DNA from: Candidatus Heimdallarchaeota archaeon
GTDB lineage: Archaea; Asgardarchaeota; Heimdallarchaeia; JABLTI01
Assembly (NCBI GenBank): GCA_023128635.1
Contig: JAGMDP010000058.1
Location: forward strand, 1-9,905
DNA length: 9,905 nucleotides
Reading direction: 5' to 3'
Position numbers and translations under genes: made by a program. Positions 1-5,584 of this stretch are shown here, piece after piece. The stretch's first letter is position 1. Every line of letters begins with the position of its first letter. The notes below the pieces were generated by a model. That model was not told the DNA's origin, made no database searches, and worked only from the letters and a program-made list of their open reading frames with translations.

Positions 1-959
1 TTGAATTCATAATATTTCCACTGATTTTTTAACAAGTATTTCGCAACTGCTTTCGCAAAGGTATCTATTGTAGCAATGGTAACAAGATTCCCACCCCCAA
101 TGAGATAATATGCTTCGATTTTCTCCTTTCGCATTTGTGTAACTTGTCCACATAATCTCAACATATCAGGTTTCCTAACTCTGATATTTATTCCCTCGAG
201 TAGCTCATGGGCGTTTTGGATGTTTTCCTCTGCAGTTTTTAAAAGTTCAACAAGCTCGTCATTTTTAAGAGCTTTTTTTATCCGATCAATCCAATTTGGT
301 ATTCGCTTCACTCTGTCAGGAAATTGCGGATTTTTTATTATACCAGCATGAATCTCATCTGCTGAAATTCTTGAATCATATTGAAAGGGGATCGAGAACA
401 ACTTAATTCTATTCAAGTCTTCTTCAGATGCGATTTGGATTACTTTTAATGGTTTTTCATGTACTAATGATAAAGTCAAACCACCATACAGACTTCTTCC
501 AGCGCTTTCAGAACCTTTCATTGAATATCTAAGAATCTCATCTTTTGTATATTTCAGATCAAAAACATCATTCAAAGCTGTAAATAAAGCAGCTAAGCCA
601 GAGTCAGAACTTCCACTAAAAATCCCATAATTATTTGATTCAATGCTGATTTTTGCTCTTATGTTATTCTTTTCCATTAATGATTTAACGGATTCATTGA
701 TTTGATTTCCACGTAAGCCAGTTAACTTTTGTTTATCTAAAAGAAATTTAATAGGAGAGATGTCCTTGCTTTCAGTGGATTCTATTGTTGTCTCGGTTCT
801 TGTTGTTTCATCCTTATTTGTAACTGCTAATCCCATAGTATCATAAAGTGGTGTTCTATCAGGATTTATGCCACCAAGAAATATTATCGGAATAGTGGGA
901 TAAGCAACGGCTGTAGAAATCTTCTGTATTTTTACCACCACATGAAGTATTGAAATCAA
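1..959 (-). CDS. GHMP-family mevalonate 3-kinase-like protein (diphosphomevalonate decarboxylase superfamily), 3' end beyond window
   Basis: The frame is open from TTG at 959-957 to the left edge, giving 319 visible residues. The best-known relative in this subfamily, the Thermoplasma mevalonate 3-kinase, is about that long, so only the last few residues are probably missing. Recognisable segments are AYPTIPIIFLGG (residues 19-30), the ATP-binding loop SGSSDSG (115-121), GSESAGRSLYGG (149-160) and LIGGGN (286-291). In true decarboxylases the first segment carries a catalytic Lys (IKYWGK) and the last a catalytic Asp (DAGPN). Here those positions are Phe27 and Ile287, so decarboxylation is unlikely and ATP-dependent phosphorylation of mevalonate or a derivative is inferred. 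The TTG overlaps the stop of the preceding kinase gene in a TTGA, which suggests translational coupling. GTG at 941 or 938 is an alternative start. The family call is strong. The exact substrate is inference. Confidence 0.8.
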   Translation of the reverse strand, partial: MISILHVVVKIQKISTAVAYPTIPIIFLGGINPDRTPLYDTMGLAVTNKDETTRTETTIESTESKDISPIKFLLDKQKLTGLRGNQINESVKSLMEKNNIRAKISIESNNYGIFSGSSDSGLAALFTALNDVFDLKYTKDEILRYSMKGSESAGRSLYGGLTLSLVHEKPLKVIQIASEEDLNRIKLFSIPFQYDSRISADEIHAGIIKNPQFPDRVKRIPNWIDRIKKALKNDELVELLKTAEENIQNAHELLEGINIRVRKPDMLRLCGQVTQMRKEKIEAYYLIGGGNLVTIATIDTFAKAVAKYLLKNQWKYYEF

Positions 960-1858
960 ATTTTGCGTTCATTTATGATTTCATCTATTAATTTAATTTG
1001 TTTTGTATAATCTTTCATTTCATTTAGTGATTTAATCCTTTTCAGTACATAATCTAAAATGGATTCAAATCCTTCCACGAAATCATTTACATTGACTATC
1101 TGAAGTTTATGTTTGGTAGCTTCTGAACAAAGATATTCTTGGATTTGGAAATATTTATCTAGTTCAGTAATAAGCCGTTCACCGGAATTTCTAAGATGAG
1201 AATATTTTGTACGTAATTTAATGCGGTTCTTTAGGAGTTCCTTATCAGAGATTTTGAGAATAATAGGGATTATGCTAGGATGTGCCAACAAATCTGAATG
1301 TATTTGCTCTGGCAAGAAATGAAGATATTCTATGATCATACTTTCTCCGTCTCTCAATCCTCGATCAGCAATCATCTTTTGAATAGAGAAATTCATTATT
1401 TTCGCCTGAGATGTATACCCCGAGATTAAGTTTTCTTCACTATATTTACCGAAAAACTTCCAGGTATCATATACGCTAGAATGAAGCACTTCATCATCAT
1501 TTTTTGGTACTATAGATCGCAGAGTAGAACGAAGAGCATCACCCCCAATAACTAATCCAATATTAAGCGCTGTTGAGAGTTCTTTAGCAATAGTGGTTTT
1601 CCCTGCTCCGGGTATGCCTGCAATAATTGGTATTATTGGAAGTTTCTGTAAACCGGTTTCCACCAATGTTCGATATTCTCTTATTATAAGATATCTTGTA
1701 AGGTATTTGGTACCCAATTTTTCCAATGATTGCTGTAATTCAGCTTCAGAATTGTTTTTTGCAAGAAGCTTACTTATAGCCTTCAGTGGAAGACCGGTAG
1801 CTAGGAGATTTGAGTCACTATTCCAAAAGATCATTATCATACCAACAGATTCTTTCAT
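956..1858 (-). CDS. P-loop kinase of the 2-phosphoglycerate kinase-like family; candidate mevalonate-3-phosphate 5-kinase
   Basis: This is a 300-residue soluble protein. Residues 1-70 form a small helical region that looks like the degenerate ATP-cone found in front of archaeal 2-phosphoglycerate kinases. The kinase core follows: Walker A GIPGAGKT at 81-88, GGDALRSTLR at 105-114, a VLHSSVYDTWK segment at 124-134, and the hydrophobic strand ending IIEYLHFLP at 175-183, which resembles the IIEGVH strand of 2-phosphoglycerate kinases. The ATG at 1858 was chosen; Met7 and Met9 are alternatives. The stop codon overlaps the start of the downstream mevalonate 3-kinase-like gene, so the two are one operon. 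Phosphorylation of a small metabolite is well supported. 2-Phosphoglycerate is the family's named substrate, but the operon partner suggests a mevalonate phosphate instead. That assignment is inference. Confidence 0.8.
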   Translation of the reverse strand: MKESVGMIMIFWNSDSNLLATGLPLKAISKLLAKNNSEAELQQSLEKLGTKYLTRYLIIREYRTLVETGLQKLPIIPIIAGIPGAGKTTIAKELSTALNIGLVIGGDALRSTLRSIVPKNDDEVLHSSVYDTWKFFGKYSEENLISGYTSQAKIMNFSIQKMIADRGLRDGESMIIEYLHFLPEQIHSDLLAHPSIIPIILKISDKELLKNRIKLRTKYSHLRNSGERLITELDKYFQIQEYLCSEATKHKLQIVNVNDFVEGFESILDYVLKRIKSLNEMKDYTKQIKLIDEIINERKI

Positions 1859-1897
1859 ATTAAGGGAATTATTAGTGTAAATATATCTTCCCTTAAT
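1859..1897 (-). promoter_or_regulatory. Operon promoter inside a perfect 10-bp inverted repeat
   Basis: On the plus strand ATTAAGGGAA (1859-1868) and TTCCCTTAAT (1888-1897) are exact reverse complements, 19 bases apart. Read on the minus strand, the spacer contains GATATATTTA, a TATA-box candidate about 25 bases before the kinase ATG at 1858. That geometry predicts a leaderless or nearly leaderless mRNA. One arm abuts the start codon and the other lies just upstream of the TATA box. This layout fits a dimeric repressor or other regulator covering the promoter. The TATA call and the operator role are inference; the repeat is seen directly. Confidence 0.5.
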
Positions 1898-1970
1898 CTA
1901 AAATTTTCGCAGGAATTGTAAAAAATAAGCATATTACAGATTTCTCAGAATTTATTTTCATTAAAAGAGG

Positions 1971-2042
1971 AAGATTTTTAACGGGAAACCTCAGCAAAAA
2001 ACATAGATTATTACAATCGTATTTGTAAACAACAAATTAGGA
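1971..2042 (+). promoter_or_regulatory. Possible uS19 promoter and ribosome binding site
   Basis: AAGATTTTTAA at 1971-1981 follows a purine-rich GAGG and could be a BRE/TATA element, which would give a 5' leader of roughly 45-50 bases. AGGA at 2039-2042 lies 9 bases before the TTG start at 2052 and is a plausible Shine-Dalgarno sequence supporting that start. The TATA part is weak. The rest of the divergent gap (1898-2051) shows no gene. Confidence 0.35.
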
Positions 2043-2051
2043 CTGAAAAAT

Positions 2052-2498
2052 TTGTCAATTCAACAAGAAGTAACTCAAGCAGAACTCAGAAAATTCCGTT
2101 ACATGGGATTAACATTTGAAGAATTACAAGCATTATCTATGGATGCATTTATCAAATTATTACCATCTAGAAAGAGGAGAAGTCTTACTCGACCAAGTTA
2201 TTGGACACCAAAGAGAAAGAAACTCCTTGAAGATATTCGAGCACAAGTGAAATCGATTAAAGAAGGTAATAAAAAGCTCAAAACAATTAGAACTCATTTA
2301 AGAGATATGATTATTTTACCTGAAATGGTCCATGCAAAAATCGGAGTACATAATGGTAAAGATTTCATTGAGTTTATCGTTCATCCTGACCAAGTAGGTC
2401 ACATTTTTGGTGAATTTGCACTCACTACAAAACTTGTGAAACATGGCTCCCCTGGGATGGGTGCGACTAAATCAAGTTTGTATATCCCATTGAAATAA
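2052..2498 (+). CDS. rps19: 30S ribosomal protein uS19 (archaeal S19/eukaryotic S15 type)
   Basis: This small-subunit ribosomal protein sits in the head of the 30S subunit near the decoding centre and contacts 16S rRNA. The 148 residues match the archaeal/eukaryotic form. They start with a family-typical YMGLTFEELQALSMD block (17-31) and LLPSRKRRSL (36-45). The universal core follows: RTHLRDMIILPEMV (80-93), GHIFGEFALT (116-125) and KHGSPGMGATKSS (130-142), ending IPLK. The TTG start gives a short leader before the conserved block and has AGGA 9 bases upstream; Met18 would cut into the conserved block. Archaeal uS19 usually lies in the S10 ribosomal cluster beside uL2 and uL22. Neither is present here, and a terminator follows directly, so the gene appears monocistronic. 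Identity is very secure. Confidence 0.95.
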   Translation: MSIQQEVTQAELRKFRYMGLTFEELQALSMDAFIKLLPSRKRRSLTRPSYWTPKRKKLLEDIRAQVKSIKEGNKKLKTIRTHLRDMIILPEMVHAKIGVHNGKDFIEFIVHPDQVGHIFGEFALTTKLVKHGSPGMGATKSSLYIPLK

Positions 2499-2527
2499 TT
2501 GTGTTCGATAATTGTAACACAATTTTT
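2497..2527 (+). terminator. Hairpin-plus-T terminator after uS19
   Basis: AATTGTGTT (2497-2505) and AACACAATT (2516-2524) form a perfect 9-bp stem with a 10-base loop. It is followed by a T run (2523-2527) and more T-rich sequence to about 2555. The stem begins inside the uS19 stop codon. Archaea mainly need the U tract, but the full hairpin layout makes transcription end here likely. Confidence 0.6.
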
Positions 2528-2599
2528 CACCTTCTTTTATTTTAATTTCATTTGGCTTTCCATAAGAAGCTGCTATTCCATTAACCTTATTACTAGAAT

Positions 2600-2610
2600 T
2601 CTTTATACTG
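2600..2610 (+). promoter_or_regulatory. TATA-box candidate for the 152-residue gene
   Basis: TCTTTATACTG contains TTTATA about 25-28 bases before the TTG start at 2631. No Shine-Dalgarno-like sequence occurs in the A-rich stretch just before the start. Together these suggest a leaderless transcript. No other feature is seen in 2528-2599. Confidence 0.45.
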
Positions 2611-2630
2611 TAAATACCAAAAATTAAAAA

Positions 2631-3089
2631 TTGGTCAAAATATTTGAATTAGCTTTTGTTGGTTTGAATTGTCTAGGAGTTAAAATATTGTCAAGATTTA
2701 AATTACCCAAAATAAAGGACAAGAGAGCACAAAAGGGATTAAGGAAACAAATAATCAGTGTTTTTAGTATTGATGTTAATGAAATGGGTCCTGTTGTGGA
2801 ATCTATTGCTTCCCCATATACAAGTGACTCGTTATTTAGTGAGAGAGAAATTTCCATTCTATTCACTGCCGTTACTATGTTAGAAGTGAAGGAATTGATA
2901 ATGGGTGAACTTAAATTATTGTTTGAAATTTTCGATAGTGAAATGAGTGATGGTCGTCCTGCAAAGAAAGTGATAGTAACTATTTGTGGTGAGGAAGCTA
3001 ATAGTGGTCAAGTTAGAGCTATTGTAAGAAATATGATTCATACCTCGGATACTGCCATCAAAAATTTAGAAGATATCATGGAAAGGTAG
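2631..3089 (+). CDS. Uncharacterised 152-residue protein
   Basis: I do not recognise this family. The protein appears soluble. It begins with a hydrophobic hairpin-like stretch (residues 3-24, with Gly11 and Gly16 at possible turns). A basic segment (24-39, many Lys/Arg) follows, then a largely helical middle (71-104) and a strand-like VIVTICGEEANSGQ (114-127) leading into a C-terminal helix (128-152). The early hairpin followed by a basic helix is loosely like a small longin or roadblock fold, but this is weak. The TTG at 2631 fits the TATA-like box upstream. The codons read as a normal open frame with no rival longer frame over the region. It sits between uS19 and uS2 with its own promoter, so co-function with ribosomes is not implied by an operon. 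Confidence 0.65.
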   Translation: MVKIFELAFVGLNCLGVKILSRFKLPKIKDKRAQKGLRKQIISVFSIDVNEMGPVVESIASPYTSDSLFSEREISILFTAVTMLEVKELIMGELKLLFEIFDSEMSDGRPAKKVIVTICGEEANSGQVRAIVRNMIHTSDTAIKNLEDIMER

Positions 3090-3116
3090 AGAAAAAAGCA
3101 ACAAGTTGTTTCTGAA

Positions 3117-3133
3117 AGAAAGATATTCTTTCT
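3117..3133 (+). terminator. Short hairpin after the 152-residue gene, possible terminator
   Basis: AGAAAGA (3117-3123) and TCTTTCT (3127-3133) are perfect 7-bp arms around a TAT loop, about 28 bases after the stop codon. T-rich sequence follows to about 3141. The loop is tight and the T tract is interrupted, so termination here is tentative. Confidence 0.3.
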
Positions 3134-3198
3134 ATTCATTTTGAACAAAAGAATTAAAAACGAAATAATGTGGAATTGCTTTACAGATTATTAACCAT

Positions 3199-3232
3199 AC
3201 TTTATGTTTAACAAAAGTTGAGGTATAATACA
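3199..3232 (+). promoter_or_regulatory. uS2 promoter and start-deciding ribosome binding site
   Basis: ACTTTATGTTTA at 3199-3210 is a TATA-box candidate about 28 bases before TTG at 3233. GAGGT at 3220-3224 lies 8 bases before the same TTG and resembles a Shine-Dalgarno site. Both favour 3233 over the in-frame TTG at 3218, which would sit too close to the TATA element and overlap the GAGGT. Confidence 0.5.
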
Positions 3233-3907
3233 TTGTCAATAGAAGCAGAACAAATAACTGAAGATTTACTCATAGGTTTAGACGAATATTTAGCTGCTGG
3301 TGTCCATATAGGCACCCGTATTGGCACAAAGTCTATGAAGAAATTTATTTATCTTATTCGTAGTGATGGTCTTTATGTTTTAGATGTTAGATCAACAGAT
3401 GATCGAATTAGAACTCTAGCAAAATTCCTAGCAAGATATGAACCAAATCAAATTGCAGTATTTTCAGCTCGTCAATATGGTCAAGTTCCTGGCAGTAAAT
3501 TAGCAAAAGTATGTGGTTTTAGAAGCGTGCCAGGAAGATTCATCCCTGGAACACTAACTAATCCAGAATTTTCCGGATTTATTGAACCTGAAGTTATTCT
3601 AGTAACAGATCCTCGTGCAGATAAACAAGCAATAAAAGAAGCAAATAAAATTGGTTTAGTTGTTGCAGCAATGTGTGACACAGATAATGAACTCAAAGGT
3701 GTTGATATTTGTGTACCAACAAATAACAAAGGGCGTAGAGCTCTTGCATTAGTTTATTGGCTTCTTGCTAAAGAGATTTTAAAAGCTCGTGGAGAAATTC
3801 CTCCTGATGGAACCATCTCTGAATCCATTGAAGATTTCACCTTCAAAGTTTTACCAAGTAGTATGCAAATTACTACAGATGAACAAGAGAAACAAGCACA
3901 ACAATAA
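3233..3907 (+). CDS. rps2: 30S ribosomal protein uS2 (archaeal S2/eukaryotic SA type)
   Basis: This protein of the small subunit binds late in 30S assembly between head and body. At 224 residues from TTG 3233 it has the usual archaeal length. Family blocks are clear: YLAAGVHIGT (19-28), a YVLDVR strand (48-53), SARQYGQ (78-84), GRFIPGTLTNP (101-111), VTDPRAD (124-130) and VPTNNKGRRALALVYWLLA (161-179). A short acidic/Gln-rich tail (about 196-224) is less conserved. An in-frame TTG at 3218 would add five residues but is disfavoured by the promoter layout. Many archaea place this gene beside RNA polymerase subunits N and K and enolase; none of these is here. It is the last plus-strand gene before the convergent terminator region. 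Confidence 0.96.
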   Translation: MSIEAEQITEDLLIGLDEYLAAGVHIGTRIGTKSMKKFIYLIRSDGLYVLDVRSTDDRIRTLAKFLARYEPNQIAVFSARQYGQVPGSKLAKVCGFRSVPGRFIPGTLTNPEFSGFIEPEVILVTDPRADKQAIKEANKIGLVVAAMCDTDNELKGVDICVPTNNKGRRALALVYWLLAKEILKARGEIPPDGTISESIEDFTFKVLPSSMQITTDEQEKQAQQ

Positions 3908-3930
3908 TTCTAAAATTTTGAGCTCAATGC

Positions 3931-3936
3931 TTTTTT
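3931..3936 (+). terminator. T6 tract ending uS2 transcription
   Basis: A run of six T lies 23 bases after the uS2 stop codon. It forms part of a near-palindrome, TTTTTTAGCTGAAAAA (3931-3946). Archaeal RNA polymerase commonly terminates at such tracts. The same palindrome offers T5 to the opposing strand. Confidence 0.5.
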
Positions 3937-3941
3937 AGCTG

Positions 3942-3968
3942 AAAAATCTCCGAGTTATTCTCTCGGAG
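3942..3968 (-). terminator. Hairpin terminator of the presenilin-like gene
   Basis: Read on the minus strand, CTCCGAG (3968-3962), a 7-base loop and CTCGGAG (3954-3948) make a perfect G+C-rich 7-bp stem. ATTTTT (3947-3942, plus-strand AAAAAT) follows. The stem starts 11 bases after the stop codon at 3980. This is a textbook intrinsic terminator shape, unusual against the A+T-rich background. Confidence 0.6.
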
Positions 3969-3979
3969 TCATTCAATTT

Positions 3980-5098
3980 CTAACCAAACCATACAGGTTC
4001 CAGCCAACCATAACTCCAACCACTATAATTGGTTAAAGCGAGGATTCCCCATACACCTAACGCAAAAATTAATCCGAGACCAACCGACAAAGGTAACCCA
4101 GGCATCATTTTTACTTTTTCAAGTAGTTTGATTGTTAAAATTGCACCTATAACTACACCAAAGAAAGCAGCAATTGCTGGATATAAACCAAGGCGTATAA
4201 GAGCAAAGCTAAACAACATACCATAGAAAGCTAAATCACCCAATCCTAATTCAATGTAATCTGAATAAATATACTCTTCATCAGCTACCCGGCTTGTTGA
4301 TTTTTCGTCAGTCATTGATTCTGTTTTTTCTATATTTGCTTCTTCATTCGCTGAATCTGAATTAATACTTTTTTCCTCTTCATTTTCCGACTGGAGTTTT
4401 TCATTTTCTTCCACTTGTTGCAAATAGCGCTCTTCACTTATTTCCGCTATTTTCTTAATTGGTCCTTTGAAGACAGAAATGATATCATAAATACTTAAAC
4501 CGATCATAACGAGTATTGCAGCAAGTGCGGGAAGAAAAACAGCAAGAAAAGTTCCAGCTAATACCGCAAAAAGCATAGCCATAATTTGCGGGGCGGGTTC
4601 AGGAATTAGCTGATAGACCATTGAAACTATTGTTAGAGTAGCATATAATAATCCAATAATAATACCAAGAGCTTTGATCAATTTATCCGTGCTATCAGCA
4701 AACACCATGTTTTCTGTGAGTTTTTCATGAAGATAATAGGGAGCGGTCCAAATTAGCAGAAATACAAAGAAGAATGATGTGAGAGCTACTGCAATAGCAA
4801 ATAATGCTTTTAGTAATTTGATATTCCCGTATTTGAATATCAAGAAAATACCAAATGCTCCAATAAATGCAATTCCTACAAAAAATAAAGCAGTTAAATA
4901 TGGACTTTCAAAAGGGGATGCATTTGGTGTTCCTTCACCTCCTCCTACATCAGAATTGAAGAAACCAAAGAGCAAGAAACTACAAATGCCACTGAGAATT
5001 GATATGATTAATGTGGGAATTGCTATTGCATATATTCGTTTTTTAATCGTAATACTAAAAGTACCTAATTCACTCGCGTAACTCACTCTGTTAACCAT
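3980..5098 (-). CDS. Presenilin-like intramembrane aspartyl protease (peptidase family A22)
   Basis: This is a nine-helix membrane protease of 372 residues. Predicted helices are about 22-47, 67-89, 96-118, 139-163, 170-188, 190-210, 284-303, 305-326 and 333-355. Helix 6 carries the catalytic YD (Tyr204-Asp205). Helix 7 carries GLGD (285-288), with Asp288 the second catalytic residue. Helix 9 begins PGLPLSV (333-339), matching the presenilin PALP motif with Gly for Ala. Family members cleave substrates within the membrane. Between helices 6 and 7 lies a roughly 70-residue, Glu/Ser-rich hydrophilic loop (about 212-280), comparable in place to the large loop of eukaryotic presenilin. Substrates are unknown. 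The ATG at 5098 follows an A+T-rich promoter region. Family identity is secure. Confidence 0.9.
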   Translation of the reverse strand: MVNRVSYASELGTFSITIKKRIYAIAIPTLIISILSGICSFLLFGFFNSDVGGGEGTPNASPFESPYLTALFFVGIAFIGAFGIFLIFKYGNIKLLKALFAIAVALTSFFFVFLLIWTAPYYLHEKLTENMVFADSTDKLIKALGIIIGLLYATLTIVSMVYQLIPEPAPQIMAMLFAVLAGTFLAVFLPALAAILVMIGLSIYDIISVFKGPIKKIAEISEERYLQQVEENEKLQSENEEEKSINSDSANEEANIEKTESMTDEKSTSRVADEEYIYSDYIELGLGDLAFYGMLFSFALIRLGLYPAIAAFFGVVIGAILTIKLLEKVKMMPGLPLSVGLGLIFALGVWGILALTNYSGWSYGWLEPVWFG

Positions 5099-5115
5099 CC
5101 ATTTGTTGAATTTTA

Positions 5116-5133
5116 TTATTTTAATAATATAAT
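5116..5133 (-). promoter_or_regulatory. TATA-rich promoter candidate for the presenilin-like gene
   Basis: On the minus strand this stretch reads ATTATATTATTAAAATAA. ATTATATTA (5133-5125) lies about 27-35 bases before the ATG at 5098, the distance expected for a leaderless or short-leader archaeal transcript. No good ribosome binding site is visible. The whole region is A+T-rich, so the exact box is uncertain. Confidence 0.4.
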
Positions 5134-5219
5134 AATAAGTTCTTTAACATATCAAAAATATTTGCTTATATCAAAGAAAGAGGAAATCGAGTTCCTTCAA
5201 TAATACTTGAAAGATTTTC

Positions 5220-5438
5220 TCATTCTGATTTTTTCGCAGGTTCGTCATCTGCACTAGGTTTCTTAATGAAAGCAACGACCATTACAATTAAACCAATACC
5301 AAAGATAATAATACCAAACCATAGGACCCAATCATTCCAAGTGGTTAGATTAGAATCGTAGAATATTGAACCAACGATAACCATTGCTATACCAATAGCA
5401 TATTGTACTCCTGCAGCGATTAATGGACCTTTTCTCAT
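5220..5438 (-). CDS. Small two-helix membrane protein of unknown function
   Basis: A 72-residue protein with two membrane helices, about 6-27 and 37-58, joined by a short loop (YDSNLTTWNDW, 27-37). It ends in a charged tail (59-72, Lys and Asp/Glu rich). No signal peptide cleavage site or catalytic motif is visible. The first helix starts after a basic MRKG, which suggests both ends face the cytoplasm. The ATG at 5438 has a GGATGGG stretch just upstream that could bind the ribosome. It lies 121 bases before the presenilin-like gene on the same strand and 146 bases after the large longin-like gene. The charged tail and clean helix pattern support a real gene, but I cannot assign a function. 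Confidence 0.65.
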   Translation of the reverse strand: MRKGPLIAAGVQYAIGIAMVIVGSIFYDSNLTTWNDWVLWFGIIIFGIGLIVMVVAFIKKPSADDEPAKKSE

Positions 5439-5584
5439 TCATTACCCATCCAATTAACAATTCATTAGAGAATTTATTTGTAAATACTACGCAATTATTT
5501 TGAATGTTTTTCATAAATAGACTCAAAGTAATTAAAAGTTTGTGCTGAAAAGCAATTATTAATTAAAGAAACAAATGACTACTC

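Noticed and set aside
956..1858. Plain annotation as 2-phosphoglycerate kinase
   Set aside because: Motifs support the family, but nothing in the window relates to 2,3-diphosphoglycerate, and the coupled partner points to mevalonate metabolism.
1593..1880. Plus-strand open frame over the P-loop kinase
   Set aside because: It runs antisense across the Walker A region and shows no independent family features.
3218..3232. In-frame TTG start for uS2 at 3218
   Set aside because: It would sit too close to the TATA candidate and overlap the GAGGT site; the TTG at 3233 has proper spacing to both and yields a normal uS2 N-terminus.
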